From positions 5,055,228 through 5,119,227 of the forward strand of contig NC_058145.1 of the NCBI RefSeq assembly GCF_011075055.1: 64,000 nucleotides of DNA. The letters are read 5' to 3'. The DNA is from Mangifera indica (Eukaryota; Streptophyta; Magnoliopsida; Sapindales; Anacardiaceae). The notes under the pieces were generated by a model, which did not search any database, was not told the origin of the DNA, and saw only the letters and a list, made by a program, of their open reading frames with translations. The stretch's first letter is position 1; each line of letters begins with the position of its first letter. The position numbers and the translations under genes are program-made. This document shows, piece after piece, positions 55,436-64,000 of this stretch.

Positions 55436-57755
55436 TGTAATACCCATAGGTATGTTTGCAGTTATTTCTACCATTTAGATATGTATGTGTGATATTGCTT
55501 AAATAATTGCATATGTTTAGAATCACAACACGCAACATGTGGCGAGGCCACATGTCGTGTGTGTTGTGAAAAAGGGCAAAATCAACTTTTTCCATTTGTT
55601 GTTTTATATTTAGTTAAGTTTGGGAGTTATACATGTTTGTGCATTGTTAGCATATTTGAATTTTAGGATAAGAATGCATTTCACAGGGATTTTAGAACAT
55701 AGCTTGGATTGTGTAACGGCACACTCCCGTGTGCCTTAACTACACACTCGCATGTTTTGTCTAGAGTGAAAAACAAAATAGTGTATTTGTATTTGGCTCA
55801 AGCTTTTACCCTATTTTCAAAGAAAACTCAAAGCGAAAGAGAAAGGATTTGAGTGTTTTGGAGGCTGAGAAAGCAAAAAAGGTTAAGAGGGATTAATCAA
55901 GACTTTATGGAGATCACTTGCAATGCTATAGAAAGGTAAGTATGTTATTCCTTATTAATTCTATGAATTCGTTAATTAATCTTGTTCTGAATGCAGAAAA
56001 TTCTTGATTATAGATATGAAGCATGTTTAGGGATGAATGGATTGTTTAAAGTTTTTTTTTTTTTTTTGTGTATTCGTATGTAAATACATTAAAAGATAAG
56101 TTTAAGATTATATAAAATTGTAGTTGCAATTCTATATGCTTTGCCATGGGGTTATGAGCATGTATTTTGAATGATCTATTAATAGTAGACTCTGTTATTT
56201 CCTTATTGATGTATGTGTGGGGATAGATGATGATTATAGATGGAGTATTGTGTGGATTGGAAGTTATAAGCATGTTTGGATGAACTAAATACTTGGTGTA
56301 TGCTTTAATGTAATGATTGTAATTGATTAATGTAAATTTTGTTAGAGCTTTATGTGTATTGTCATTAGGGTGAGTGGTAGGTTGAGTAGTATAGTTTTCA
56401 GATGACAGTTAAGGTATTTGGGGATATGAAAAATGTAGAAAATACATATAAGAGTTCTTAAAAAATTGTCACCACACACCCATGTGGATTTGGGGGAATT
56501 TCTCCCCATGTTAGAGCAAGTCATAAAAGTGTGGATCTAGGAACAGACACATGCCCTTATGTGGTATAAGACACACGGTCATGTGTCCTTTCCCAAAGAT
56601 ACACCTCCGTGTACCTATGATTTGAAAACGACACACCCCTATATATAATGGATATTCACCTATGTACTTTTGAGAAAACTGAAGAATAAAGGCATGAAAA
56701 GTTAGAAAAGAAAATATTGGGTTCGGATATGAGTAAGACTGTTTGAAAATGACTAAATTACCCCTTAAAGGGATGATTATGAGGGTAGCCAACGATAATA
56801 CCCTAACAAAGGCTATTGGTGATGGAAATCATTATGGATGTGCCTAACTATGTAGACGACGACATGAACCCCGATCAGAGTGATTCCAAATCGAAAACTA
56901 AAAACAATATACTATAGTAGTATGAACCACCAAACTATGTGTAATGTGGTAGTCAAAGCAACAGGGTTTTGTGTGTGTTTATATATATATAATCTTGATA
57001 CCTGTGGATAATTATGCACTGACGATGGGCATTGTAGCTTTTGGGATGCATTTGTAATTTTGATATGATGTCGTTAGCTCAAAGTACACCTTTTAGATAA
57101 TATAAGGTGTACTTTGTACACTGACCGGCATGTGTACAAAGTACACCTTATAGATAATATTCAGAATGTTACTTGCTTTTACTAGATGTCTAAGATGTCA
57201 ATATGCATCGTTTAGCACTAATTACCTGGGATGACATCGCCGCTAAGAAAAAGAGGGCGTTGGGTGCAAGATAATTTGGACTAGCATCTAGGATGCTATG
57301 ATAACATCTATAAGACCATAAATAAAATATTAAAAGACGTGTAAATCCTATAATGCATGGATATAGGATTATATATTCTATTTTTTGGATTGCCTATTTA
57401 CTGAGTGTATAACACTCACACATTTGTTTGTGTGATTTACAGGTAAAGTTATGGAGTAGCGAAGCGACAGCGGGGAAGCCAATAGGTTAGCTTGTGGTGG
57501 TGCATAAGGGCAAGGGTGACTTTGTCATTTTTATCATTATTGGATATTTTATGTGTTTTGCACATTTAACTTATGATTTGATTTTTCATATTTATGTTCT
57601 TGGATTTCATGTAATAATTAATACACTTTTGAGATTGTGGTGTTTTGTTTATAAGACATATTTAAAGTTATCTCTACATGGAAAGGTTTCAATTAGACAC
57701 GTTGTTTCAAATGTGTATTTTGTATACGGGTCTGTGTCTGGGGAGGGATGTTACA
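55436..57755 (+). repeat. Gypsy array LTR 3, 2.32 kb
   Basis: Starts TGTAATACCC, ends GATGTTACA, and is followed by the outer target copy atata. It contains the conserved pair of motifs cacactcccgtgtgcc and ttaactacacactcgcatg (55,718-55,755) that also occurs in LTR 1 and LTR 2. A (t)18 run lies at about 56,051-56,068. Confidence 0.88.
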
Positions 57756-57760
57756 ATATA

Positions 57761-58228
57761 TATGCATACATACTTCTCGCTTCCTAAATGTTGTTTAGTA
57801 ATTCCAAATTTCATAGTCAAAAAAATTTATTACAATCTCTAGTTAAAAACCACCATTGCCGTTTAACATTTATGCTCTAATTTTAATAATCATCCTAAAA
57901 TTAATGTAACAATATGAAAATCAATTTTAGGCAAGTCATGCAAACCCTGTATTATGGGGCTAAATAAGTCTAGCCATTTGTAAATAGCTTATAATTCAAC
58001 TCGAATTAATAAAGTCAAGTTGAACTCAATCTTGATGTAGGTTGGCTTGTTAAGCTTATGAGTTCATAATTCGATTTGAATAAAATTTCAATATGCCTAT
58101 AATAGTTTTTAATATTGCATTTAAATCTCTTAATCTTGTTTTTTACTTTAAATATAAGGAATAATTGTTAAATATATAACATATGAGATTTAATAAATAT
58201 CATTAAAAGTATAAGAGATTAAATGTAA
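57761..58228. other. Short spacer between the gypsy array and MULE-2
   Basis: About 0.47 kb of AT-rich DNA. It contains a segment with caagttgaactcaatcttg and ggcttgttaagcttatgag that looks like a degenerate subterminal part of an old DNA transposon. No gene. Confidence 0.45.
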
Positions 58229-59029
58229 TTTTTTTAAGGGGAATTGTATTAAATGTCTTAAATTACCCAAAACAATTAGGATTAAGCAAAAATGTCCCTT
58301 TTTATGACATGACCAAACTACCCTTATATATAAACTAAGAATTTTACATATTTTCCCTGTTATTTTCCCACAATATCACTGTGTAAATTCAAAGAATTTC
58401 GCATCTCCCACGGGTCTTCCATGAGCAAAGCGATTTTCATCAATTTTCATGTTTTTTGGTGATCAAAAATGGCAAAAAAGGTTAGTATATCTTCCTACTG
58501 TTGTTTGAATCAATTGATTGTTAAGATTATTGAGATTTGAGAGAGATTTTGAGGTTTAAAATTTTACGGTTCTGATTTTAAACAATACATAAAATGTTTT
58601 GATTCTTGATTGTTTTGGTTAAATTTCTTGAAGGGTTTTGTGTTATAGGATAAATAGATTTGATTTGTATTGAAATTAAAGATAGAAACGATGATTTTTG
58701 TATTGGAAAAGGGGTTAGAATCGTTGACGCTCTTGTCCTTGAGAACAATAGATCCCACGGACTAAATGAATTCTTCCACGGTTTGGAATGATCAACCATG
58801 GGTTGAGGGAAAGTAACTTTTTCAAAATATTAGGGCGCTGGGGAAGAGAAGGTAGTCCACTGAGGGTCTTTGTGAAATTTTACACGAAATGTGGGTTATT
58901 ACCGTGAAAACCGTGGGTTGGGGAAATTTACGTTTTTTAAACTACAGGGGCTCTAAGAGATTAGAAAATTGTTAAGAGGGCAAGGGATAAATATTGAACT
59001 GCCCCAGTAGATATTTTCTAAAGGGGTAA

Positions 59030-60170
59030 ATTGATATTTTTCACATTTAGGGTATTTCAACGTGTAGTTTTCAAATTTTATATTTGTTTTTCCTATTTTA
59101 GGGTTTTTTGATATATAGTTTTCGAATTTGACATTTGATTTTTCATTTTTGCACTTTTTTAGGCACATTTTATGATGTAATGATGAAATTTCTTATCGAT
59201 ATTTTGATTTTTTCGTTTATAGGATATAACGACTTGTATTTTCGAATTTCAGTTTCATTTTTTTATTTTCATCATTTTAGGATATATTGACTTGTATTTT
59301 CAAATTTCAATTCCGTTTTTTTAATTTTCTCGTTTTAAGATATATCGATTCGTATTTTCAGATTTTTAAATAATTTTTCGATTATTGACATTCTAGAGTA
59401 TTTCAATGTATAGAATTCGAATTTCAGTTCTCATTTTTTGAATTTCGTCATTTTAGATATATCAATTCGTTTTTTCAGATTTTTGAATGATTTTTTTATT
59501 GTTGACACTCTAGGTATTTCAACATATAAAATTCGAATTTTAGTTCTGTTTTTTCGATTTTCACCATTTTAGGATAAATTGACTCGTATTTTTTAAATTT
59601 TCAAATGATTTCTCAATTGTTGGCATTCTAGGATATTTCAATGCATATAATTCAAATTTCAATTCCATTTTTTCGAATTTTGTCATTTTAGGATATATTG
59701 ACTCGTATTTTTCATATATTCGAATAATTTTTCGATTATTGACATTCTATGATATTTCAATGTATAGAATTAGTATTTTAGTTTTGTTTTTTTTAATTTC
59801 ATCATTTTAGGATGTATTGACTTGTATTTTCAGATTTTCAAATGATTTTTTTATTATTGATATTCTAAGGTATTTCAACATATAGAATTTGAATTTCAGT
59901 TTTGTTTTTTTATTTTTACTATTTTATAATAAATCAACTCGTATTTTTTATATTTTCGAACGATTTTTTGATTTTTGACATTTTAGGATATTTTAGAATT
60001 CAAATTTCAATTTTATTTTTTCAATTTTCACCATTTTAGGATAGATCGACTTGTATTTTTTATATTTTTGAATGATTTTTTAATTGTTGACATTCTAGAA
60101 TATTTCAATGTATAGAATTCGAATTTCAGTTTCGTTTTTTTGAATTTCATTATTTTAGGATATATCTCCT
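59030..60170. repeat. Tandem array, unit 112-119 bp, about seven good copies plus degenerate ones
   Basis: Units built as gacattctaggatatttcaa, tgtatagaattcgaatttcag, then tcattttaggatatattgac and tcgtattttcagattttcaa start at 59,387, 59,504, 59,622, 59,741, 59,859, 59,977 and 60,089. The spacings are 117, 118, 119, 118, 118 and 112. Earlier degenerate half-units reach back to about 59,030. AT-rich, no open frame. It occupies the left subterminal region of MULE-2. Confidence 0.9.
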
Positions 60171-60539
60171 CATGTTACATCAAGCGAAGGGTGTCCTCTA
60201 GCAGGGCGAGGACTTCGATAACTGTGATGTTTTTATGTTATGTTTTATGGAGTGTTTGGCATTGTCACAGAACATGGATTTTCCTCAGAGTCGTCCACCT
60301 TTATGCATCGACATTTAGCATCGCAGTTGTATTTTCACTGTATTGAATAGATCACAGATGTATATTTAGTTCGATCATTGTTTATTTATCCGATGCAGAA
60401 GTTGTTATGTATATATTTATTGTACTTACTTATGTGTATGATATACATTATCTATCATTATATTTAGTTCAATCATTATATATTGTACTTGCTTATGTGC
60501 ATGATATACATTATACCTCAATAACAGGTGGTTTATGCT

Positions 60540-61065
60540 CAGGCTTTGCCTCTTCAAAAGGAATATCAGTCATGTCATTTCCATTAAAGTCACCCCAGTC
60601 GAAAACCTTATCTTTCTCTTCATGAGCTCATGAGTTTGCAATGTACAATGCGTCATTATTGAAATCAATCAAGTTTTTCAAATCATATTCTTTTTTCACT
60701 TCACTAATTTCTTTTTCTTTTACTTCTTCTTCTTTTTCTTCCTATCCTTCAATCGAGGTACATGTAACAAAAACAGGAATAAAGTCTTGTAAGTATTTAG
60801 ACAAATCAATAAGATTCTAGACATCTTTATCATTTTGGATCTATACGAGGTAGTCGAGCTCAATTTTTTTTAGTTTTATAAATAGTTGCAGATAGTTTTT
60901 TATTAGATCAAGACTATAAGATTCCTTCAAAAGCTAAACAAATCCCTTAAATATTGTTCCAGAAAGAATTTTAATCAATTGTTTAGATCCTCTAACATAT
61001 TTCATTGTGTTGTCATCACCTTGAATTCATTCTCCTTGATAACGAATTAATGCATAACCAACCAT
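60540..61065 (-). pseudogene. MULE-2 mudrA-like transposase, N-terminal fragment
   Basis: The ATG at 61,065 gives MVGYALIRYQGE, a stop, then DDNTMKYVRGSKQLIKILSG and TIFKGFV, which parallels the start of the MULE-1 transposase and of other MuDR-type proteins (a PB1-like N-terminus). Further left, KKEYDLKNLIDFNNDALYIA and VFDWGDFNGNDMTDIPFEEA match the acidic spacer of MULE-1. It stops near 60,540, before the DNA-binding domain and the catalytic region, which are absent. Non-functional. Confidence 0.8.
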
Positions 61066-61179
61066 TTTAATTATCAATCCTACAATGACAAATTTTTGGA
61101 AAAAATTAATTATTTATAAGAAAAAGTTTACAATAACCATTTGAAACAGTTTTACAATGATTAATATCAAAATATCTTT

Positions 61180-62110
61180 CATATTTTTGTAATATTTCAT
61201 TTAACCCCTATAATAATTTAACATTTTATTTAACACATTTGTGTGTTATCTTGTATCAAAATGCATCTATCTATTTTTAATATTTCATTTAAAACGTTCT
61301 TATAATGTTTAATATCGAAATACCCTTCATATCTTTTAAACATTTCATTTACCCTATAATTATCTAACTTTTAATTTTACACCCTTGTATATTGTCTTAT
61401 ATTAAAATACATTTATCTATTCTTAACATATCATTTAAAACTGGCTTACAATGTTTATTGTCAAAGTACCCTCATATTTTTCTAACATTTCATTTTCCCC
61501 TATAATTATCTAATATTTCATTTAACACCCTTGTATGTTGTCTTGTATCAAAATGCATCTATCTATTCTTAACATGTTTTTGAAATCCTTAATATATTGT
61601 GTAATATTAATATACCTCATATTGTTGTAACATTTTATTTAGTGCCCCATACTTATCTAAACATTGATTTAACACCCTTGTATGTTGTCTTATATCAAAA
61701 TGCATCTATCTATTTTTAACATGTTATTTAAATCCTTCATATTTTATATAATATCATAATACCCCCATTTTTTTTAAATTTTATTTTACTCCTATAATTA
61801 TTTAAGATTTCATTTAACACTCTTGTATATTGTCTTATATCAAAATGCATTTATCTATTCCTAACATTTCATTTAAAACGTTCTTACAATGTTTACTATC
61901 AAAATACCCCTCATATTTTTTTAACATTTTTTAGCTCCCCCCTCCCCCATAATTATCTAACACTTCATTTAACACTCTTGTATGTTGTCTTGTATCAAAA
62001 TATACTTATTTATTCTTAATATGTTATTTAAATCTTTTATATATTGTGTAATATCAAAATTCCTCTCATATTTTTCAAACATTTCATTTAGCCTTAAAAT
62101 TATTATCTAA
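61180..62110. repeat. Tandem array, unit about 147 bp, six copies
   Basis: The anchor motif acccttgtatgttgtctt (or close) recurs at about 61,234, 61,381, 61,527, 61,674, 61,819 and 61,974; the spacings are 147, 146, 147, 145 and 155. Each unit also holds atatttttctaacatttcat and aaaatgcatctatctattct. It is the right subterminal region of MULE-2, homologous to the looser repeats at 41,040-41,560 in MULE-1. Confidence 0.88.
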
Positions 62111-62181
62111 TATTCAAATACTTCATTTACATGACATACAAGCTAGATTTAACAAATAAAATTAAGTTTTGAGTTAAGATT

Positions 62182-62627
62182 TGTAACACCCAGATTCAAG
62201 TATGTCAGTAAACTCTACTTCCAAAATTACCTCTAGAGTTGATTTTATAACTTCTTGTTTAAAGAAATTGTAAAATAATTATTTAAAATATATATGTATG
62301 TATATGTGACTTTATGTGTATATATATATCTCCTTGACGCATACAGGTGCATATGTGTGTGTGTGTGTGTGTGTGTGTGTATTGCTAGTAGTTGAAACTG
62401 GTTATAAAGTTTCTATGGGTAGTAATTTTTATGATGGTTACTATTAAGCATTTATTTTGTTAATTGTGTTATGTTGATGAAAATCTAGTAAGTTGGTAGG
62501 ATTGGTTTGTGTGAATTGTTAATTAAGAGTGTTACAAGACAAAAAAAAGAAATTTCCCCGGGCCCTTTAAAATAGGGAAACTCTTGCCGTTTTTCTGTAC
62601 TACACCTATTGGTTAGGAAAGATTACA
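62182..62627 (+). mobile_element. Solo LTR (446 bp) nested in MULE-2
   Basis: Starts TGTAACACCC and ends AAGATTACA. A perfect 5-bp duplication agatt flanks it (62,177-62,181 and 62,628-62,632). MULE-1 carries the same region uninterrupted near 41,610-41,630 (ttaagattcgtataaatag), which serves as an empty site. The termini are gypsy-like, but it is much shorter than the 2.2-kb LTRs in this window, so it belongs to another family or is internally deleted. A (gt) microsatellite at 62,354-62,380 lies inside. Orientation follows the TGTAACACCC start. Confidence 0.85.
62354..62380. repeat. (GT)n microsatellite
   Basis: About 13 uninterrupted gt units inside the nested solo LTR. Similar, shorter gt runs are at 44,838-44,852 and 51,882-51,900, and a mixed ac/at run is at 45,765-45,813. 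Confidence 0.9.
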
Positions 62628-62948
62628 AGATTTATATAAATACATTTTTTTTTCACAAATTGATTTTTTTTATTCGAATTCAAAAAATACGAACTTCTTT
62701 CGAACGAATGAACCTGTAGTAGTTGATATTGAGTAAAAATGAGTGTTTGAGTGATATAACAAGTGTATGTAATAAGAGTGAGAGTGAGAAGATTTATATA
62801 GATGTGGTTAAGGGATTTTTAAAAAAATTTGAGGCATTTTTTATTAGAAATAGGGGAAATGGATATTTTTGCTTAAAAATAAGAAAAATTCACATTTTTG
62901 CTTAATAAAAGGTAAAATGATCATTTAATTTAATTTTCCTTTTTTTAA

Positions 62949-63785
62949 TCAAGCTTGATCTATCAATCAATGTTTGAAGCTCAAGTTTTAGCCATTGATT
63001 AATGTTTGAAGTTCAAGCTCAAGCTAAGATATTATCAACTTGACAAGTTCAAACTCCTTTTTAAGGTAACTGAATGGAGTTCAAATCATTTACTACCCGA
63101 TTTAGAGATCTCTACCTATTATAATATAAAGGGAATTGGAATAATATTCTTTTGTCCTTTAATGATTATTTCGTGTAATTTTAATTGGTCATCAAACTTA
63201 TCTTGATCACGTTCTATAACTAAATATTGCATATAATATGTCTATGTCCTTGGGGCTTGGCTAAAAACTCGTAATAGCAGTAGGTGAAGGAAGAATGAGT
63301 TAAAAGCAAAGGAAGGTTGATGGAGATTTTTTAACTTTGCTTGGAGTGAAGATTTAAAAAGGAAGTGTATTTGTATTATAATTTAAAGTACCATAGAAAT
63401 TAAAATCTTATGCATAAATTATAAATACATTTGATAAGAAGTTAGGGTTGGGAAGGAAAAGTTGATGAGGGAATAGCTGGCTTTGTTAGTGGCAGTGCAA
63501 AATCTTAAAAAATTAAATTAAATAAATAATAAGACAAAGGAATGGTGATTGTACAGCTGGGAGGGATCCTTCTCCTTCTGCTAACAACCACAAGAAGAAC
63601 AGCTCAATTCAATTAAACAGCCTTTGAGGGAGGCTGGCTGCTGCCATACTACATGTGGCGTGGAGGGGACCAACATACATTCTATTCTATGCATAAATAA
63701 ACATAACACATGTGATTCTTAAATAAGATATCACATTGCCTTAATTAATTTATCTACATTATTATTATTATAACATCAAAACAGT
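62949..63785. other. Intergenic spacer before the third AG-peptide relic
   Basis: AT-rich DNA with direct copies of caatgtttgaagctcaag and a variant near 62,970-63,020, perhaps part of an old MITE. No gene. The segment 63,540-63,670 is more GC-rich but has no recognisable frame or small RNA. Confidence 0.45.
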
Positions 63786-63789
63786 ACAA

Positions 63790-63911
63790 CCTGTCATGCA
63801 CACATAATATTCGGTGCTTCTAATTTGGCGCACCACTTTTGAGCTGAAACAGTAGCAGCAGCGATACATACCCAAAACGACCTCTAAGCTGCAGCTAATC
63901 AATTTGGCCAT
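63790..63911 (-). pseudogene. Arabinogalactan peptide relic (signal peptide only)
   Basis: From the ATG at 63,911 the minus strand reads MAKLIS, then in another frame AA, a stop, RSFWVCIAAATVSAQ. It thus keeps the MAKLI start seen in the pseudogene at 43,430 and the end of the signal peptide with VSAQ, but with a frameshift and a stop. After VSAQ the sequence (KWCAKLEAP) no longer resembles the family, and no GPI tail is seen. It is the third and most eroded copy. The family assignment relies on two short motifs, so confidence is moderate. Confidence 0.6.
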
Positions 63912-64000
63912 TAATTGCTCTTTAACAAAGAAGAAAGAGTAATGAATTGTACAAAGAGGGAAGATGGTAGGAGGCCAAAAGAGAAGAGTGGAAGAGTGTG

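Larger units (their letters stand above)
43714..57755 (+). mobile_element. Ty3/gypsy array: LTR-internal-LTR-internal-LTR with one outer target duplication
   Basis: Three directly repeated LTRs (43,714-46,536; 51,234-53,491; 55,436-57,755) alternate with two internal regions (46,537-51,233 and 53,492-55,435). The 5-bp duplication atata flanks the outermost LTRs (43,709-43,713 and 57,756-57,760), so the whole block sits in one insertion site. LTRs start TGTAAYACYY and end in TTACA or CTACA. Internal 1 has the gypsy order gag, protease, reverse transcriptase, RNase H, integrase, then a chromodomain-like tail; internal 2 lacks about 2.8 kb of it. Long LTRs (over 2.2 kb) and the C-terminal motif point to the Tekay/Del chromovirus lineage, as an inference. 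All coding is heavily broken. Confidence 0.88.
58238..62939. mobile_element. MULE-2: Mutator-like element with 9-bp target duplication
   Basis: Flanked by a 9-bp duplication, tttttttaa (58,229-58,237 and 62,940-62,948); being mostly T it is supportive but of low complexity. The left end reads GGGGAATTGTATTAAATG and the right end read backwards GGAAAATTAAATTAAATG, followed inward on both sides by attaagcaaaaatgt. It contains a minus-strand mudrA N-terminal remnant (60,540-61,065), a 118-bp tandem array (59,030-60,170), a 147-bp array (61,180-62,110) and a nested solo LTR (62,182-62,627). It is a paralogue of MULE-1 but has no recognisable DUF1985 gene. Confidence 0.85.

Noticed and set aside
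59030..60170. Regular repeats with about 118-bp period considered as a CRISPR array or satellite
   Set aside because: There is no repeat/spacer structure, the units are contiguous and diverged, and they lie within a transposon; annotated as tandem repeats instead.
63540..63670. GC-richer block near the right end examined for a miRNA hairpin
   Set aside because: No convincing inverted repeat and no match to a miRNA I recall.

Overview
This window is nuclear DNA of a flowering plant, most likely a eudicot. It is AT-rich and intron-bearing, carries Ty1/copia and Ty3/gypsy LTR retrotransposons, hAT-type and Mutator-type (MULE) DNA transposons, an arabinogalactan-peptide gene, and remnants of a plastid C-terminal processing protease gene. 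No bacterial, organellar or viral gene organisation is visible, and I found no tRNA, rRNA, CRISPR array or other RNA gene. Almost all of the coding signal is decayed transposon. The one host gene that looks intact is a 68-residue arabinogalactan peptide at 35,161-35,367 (minus).

Layout. 1-8,914: minus-strand copia element (copia-A), cut by the window edge, interrupted by a 568-bp hAT MITE and by a 2.24-kb gypsy solo LTR. 8,915-12,583: intergenic. 12,589-20,644: complete minus-strand copia element (copia-B) with 386-bp LTRs and a 5-bp target duplication, whose gag is split by a 348-bp hAT MITE. 20,920-22,800: gypsy gag fragment with an AT-rich insertion. 22,854-24,661: long-inverted-repeat Mutator-type element with a second relative inserted in its left arm; a third relative lies at 25,024-25,370. 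26,413-32,774: plus-strand copia element (copia-C). 33,246-34,720: plus-strand exon remnants of a CtpA-type protease gene. 35,161-35,367: AG-peptide gene. 36,290-41,901: MULE carrying a transposase remnant convergent with a DUF1985-type gene. 43,210-43,430: AG-peptide pseudogene. 43,714-57,755: gypsy array of three LTRs and two internal regions sharing one outer target duplication. 58,238-62,939: second MULE, holding a nested 446-bp solo LTR. 63,790-63,911: third AG-peptide relic.

The host signal is a spaced minus-strand series of three AG-peptide copies (one intact, one broken, one fragment), pushed apart by transposons, next to a dead protease gene. The insertions can be ordered because many keep exact target-site duplications: hAT elements with 8 bp, MULE-type with 9 bp, LTR elements with 5 bp. 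Many in-frame stops in the retroelements sit where glutamine or tryptophan codons are expected, which fits loss of methylated cytosines. All boundaries and homologies were read by eye. Family and lineage names come from remembered motifs, not from a search.
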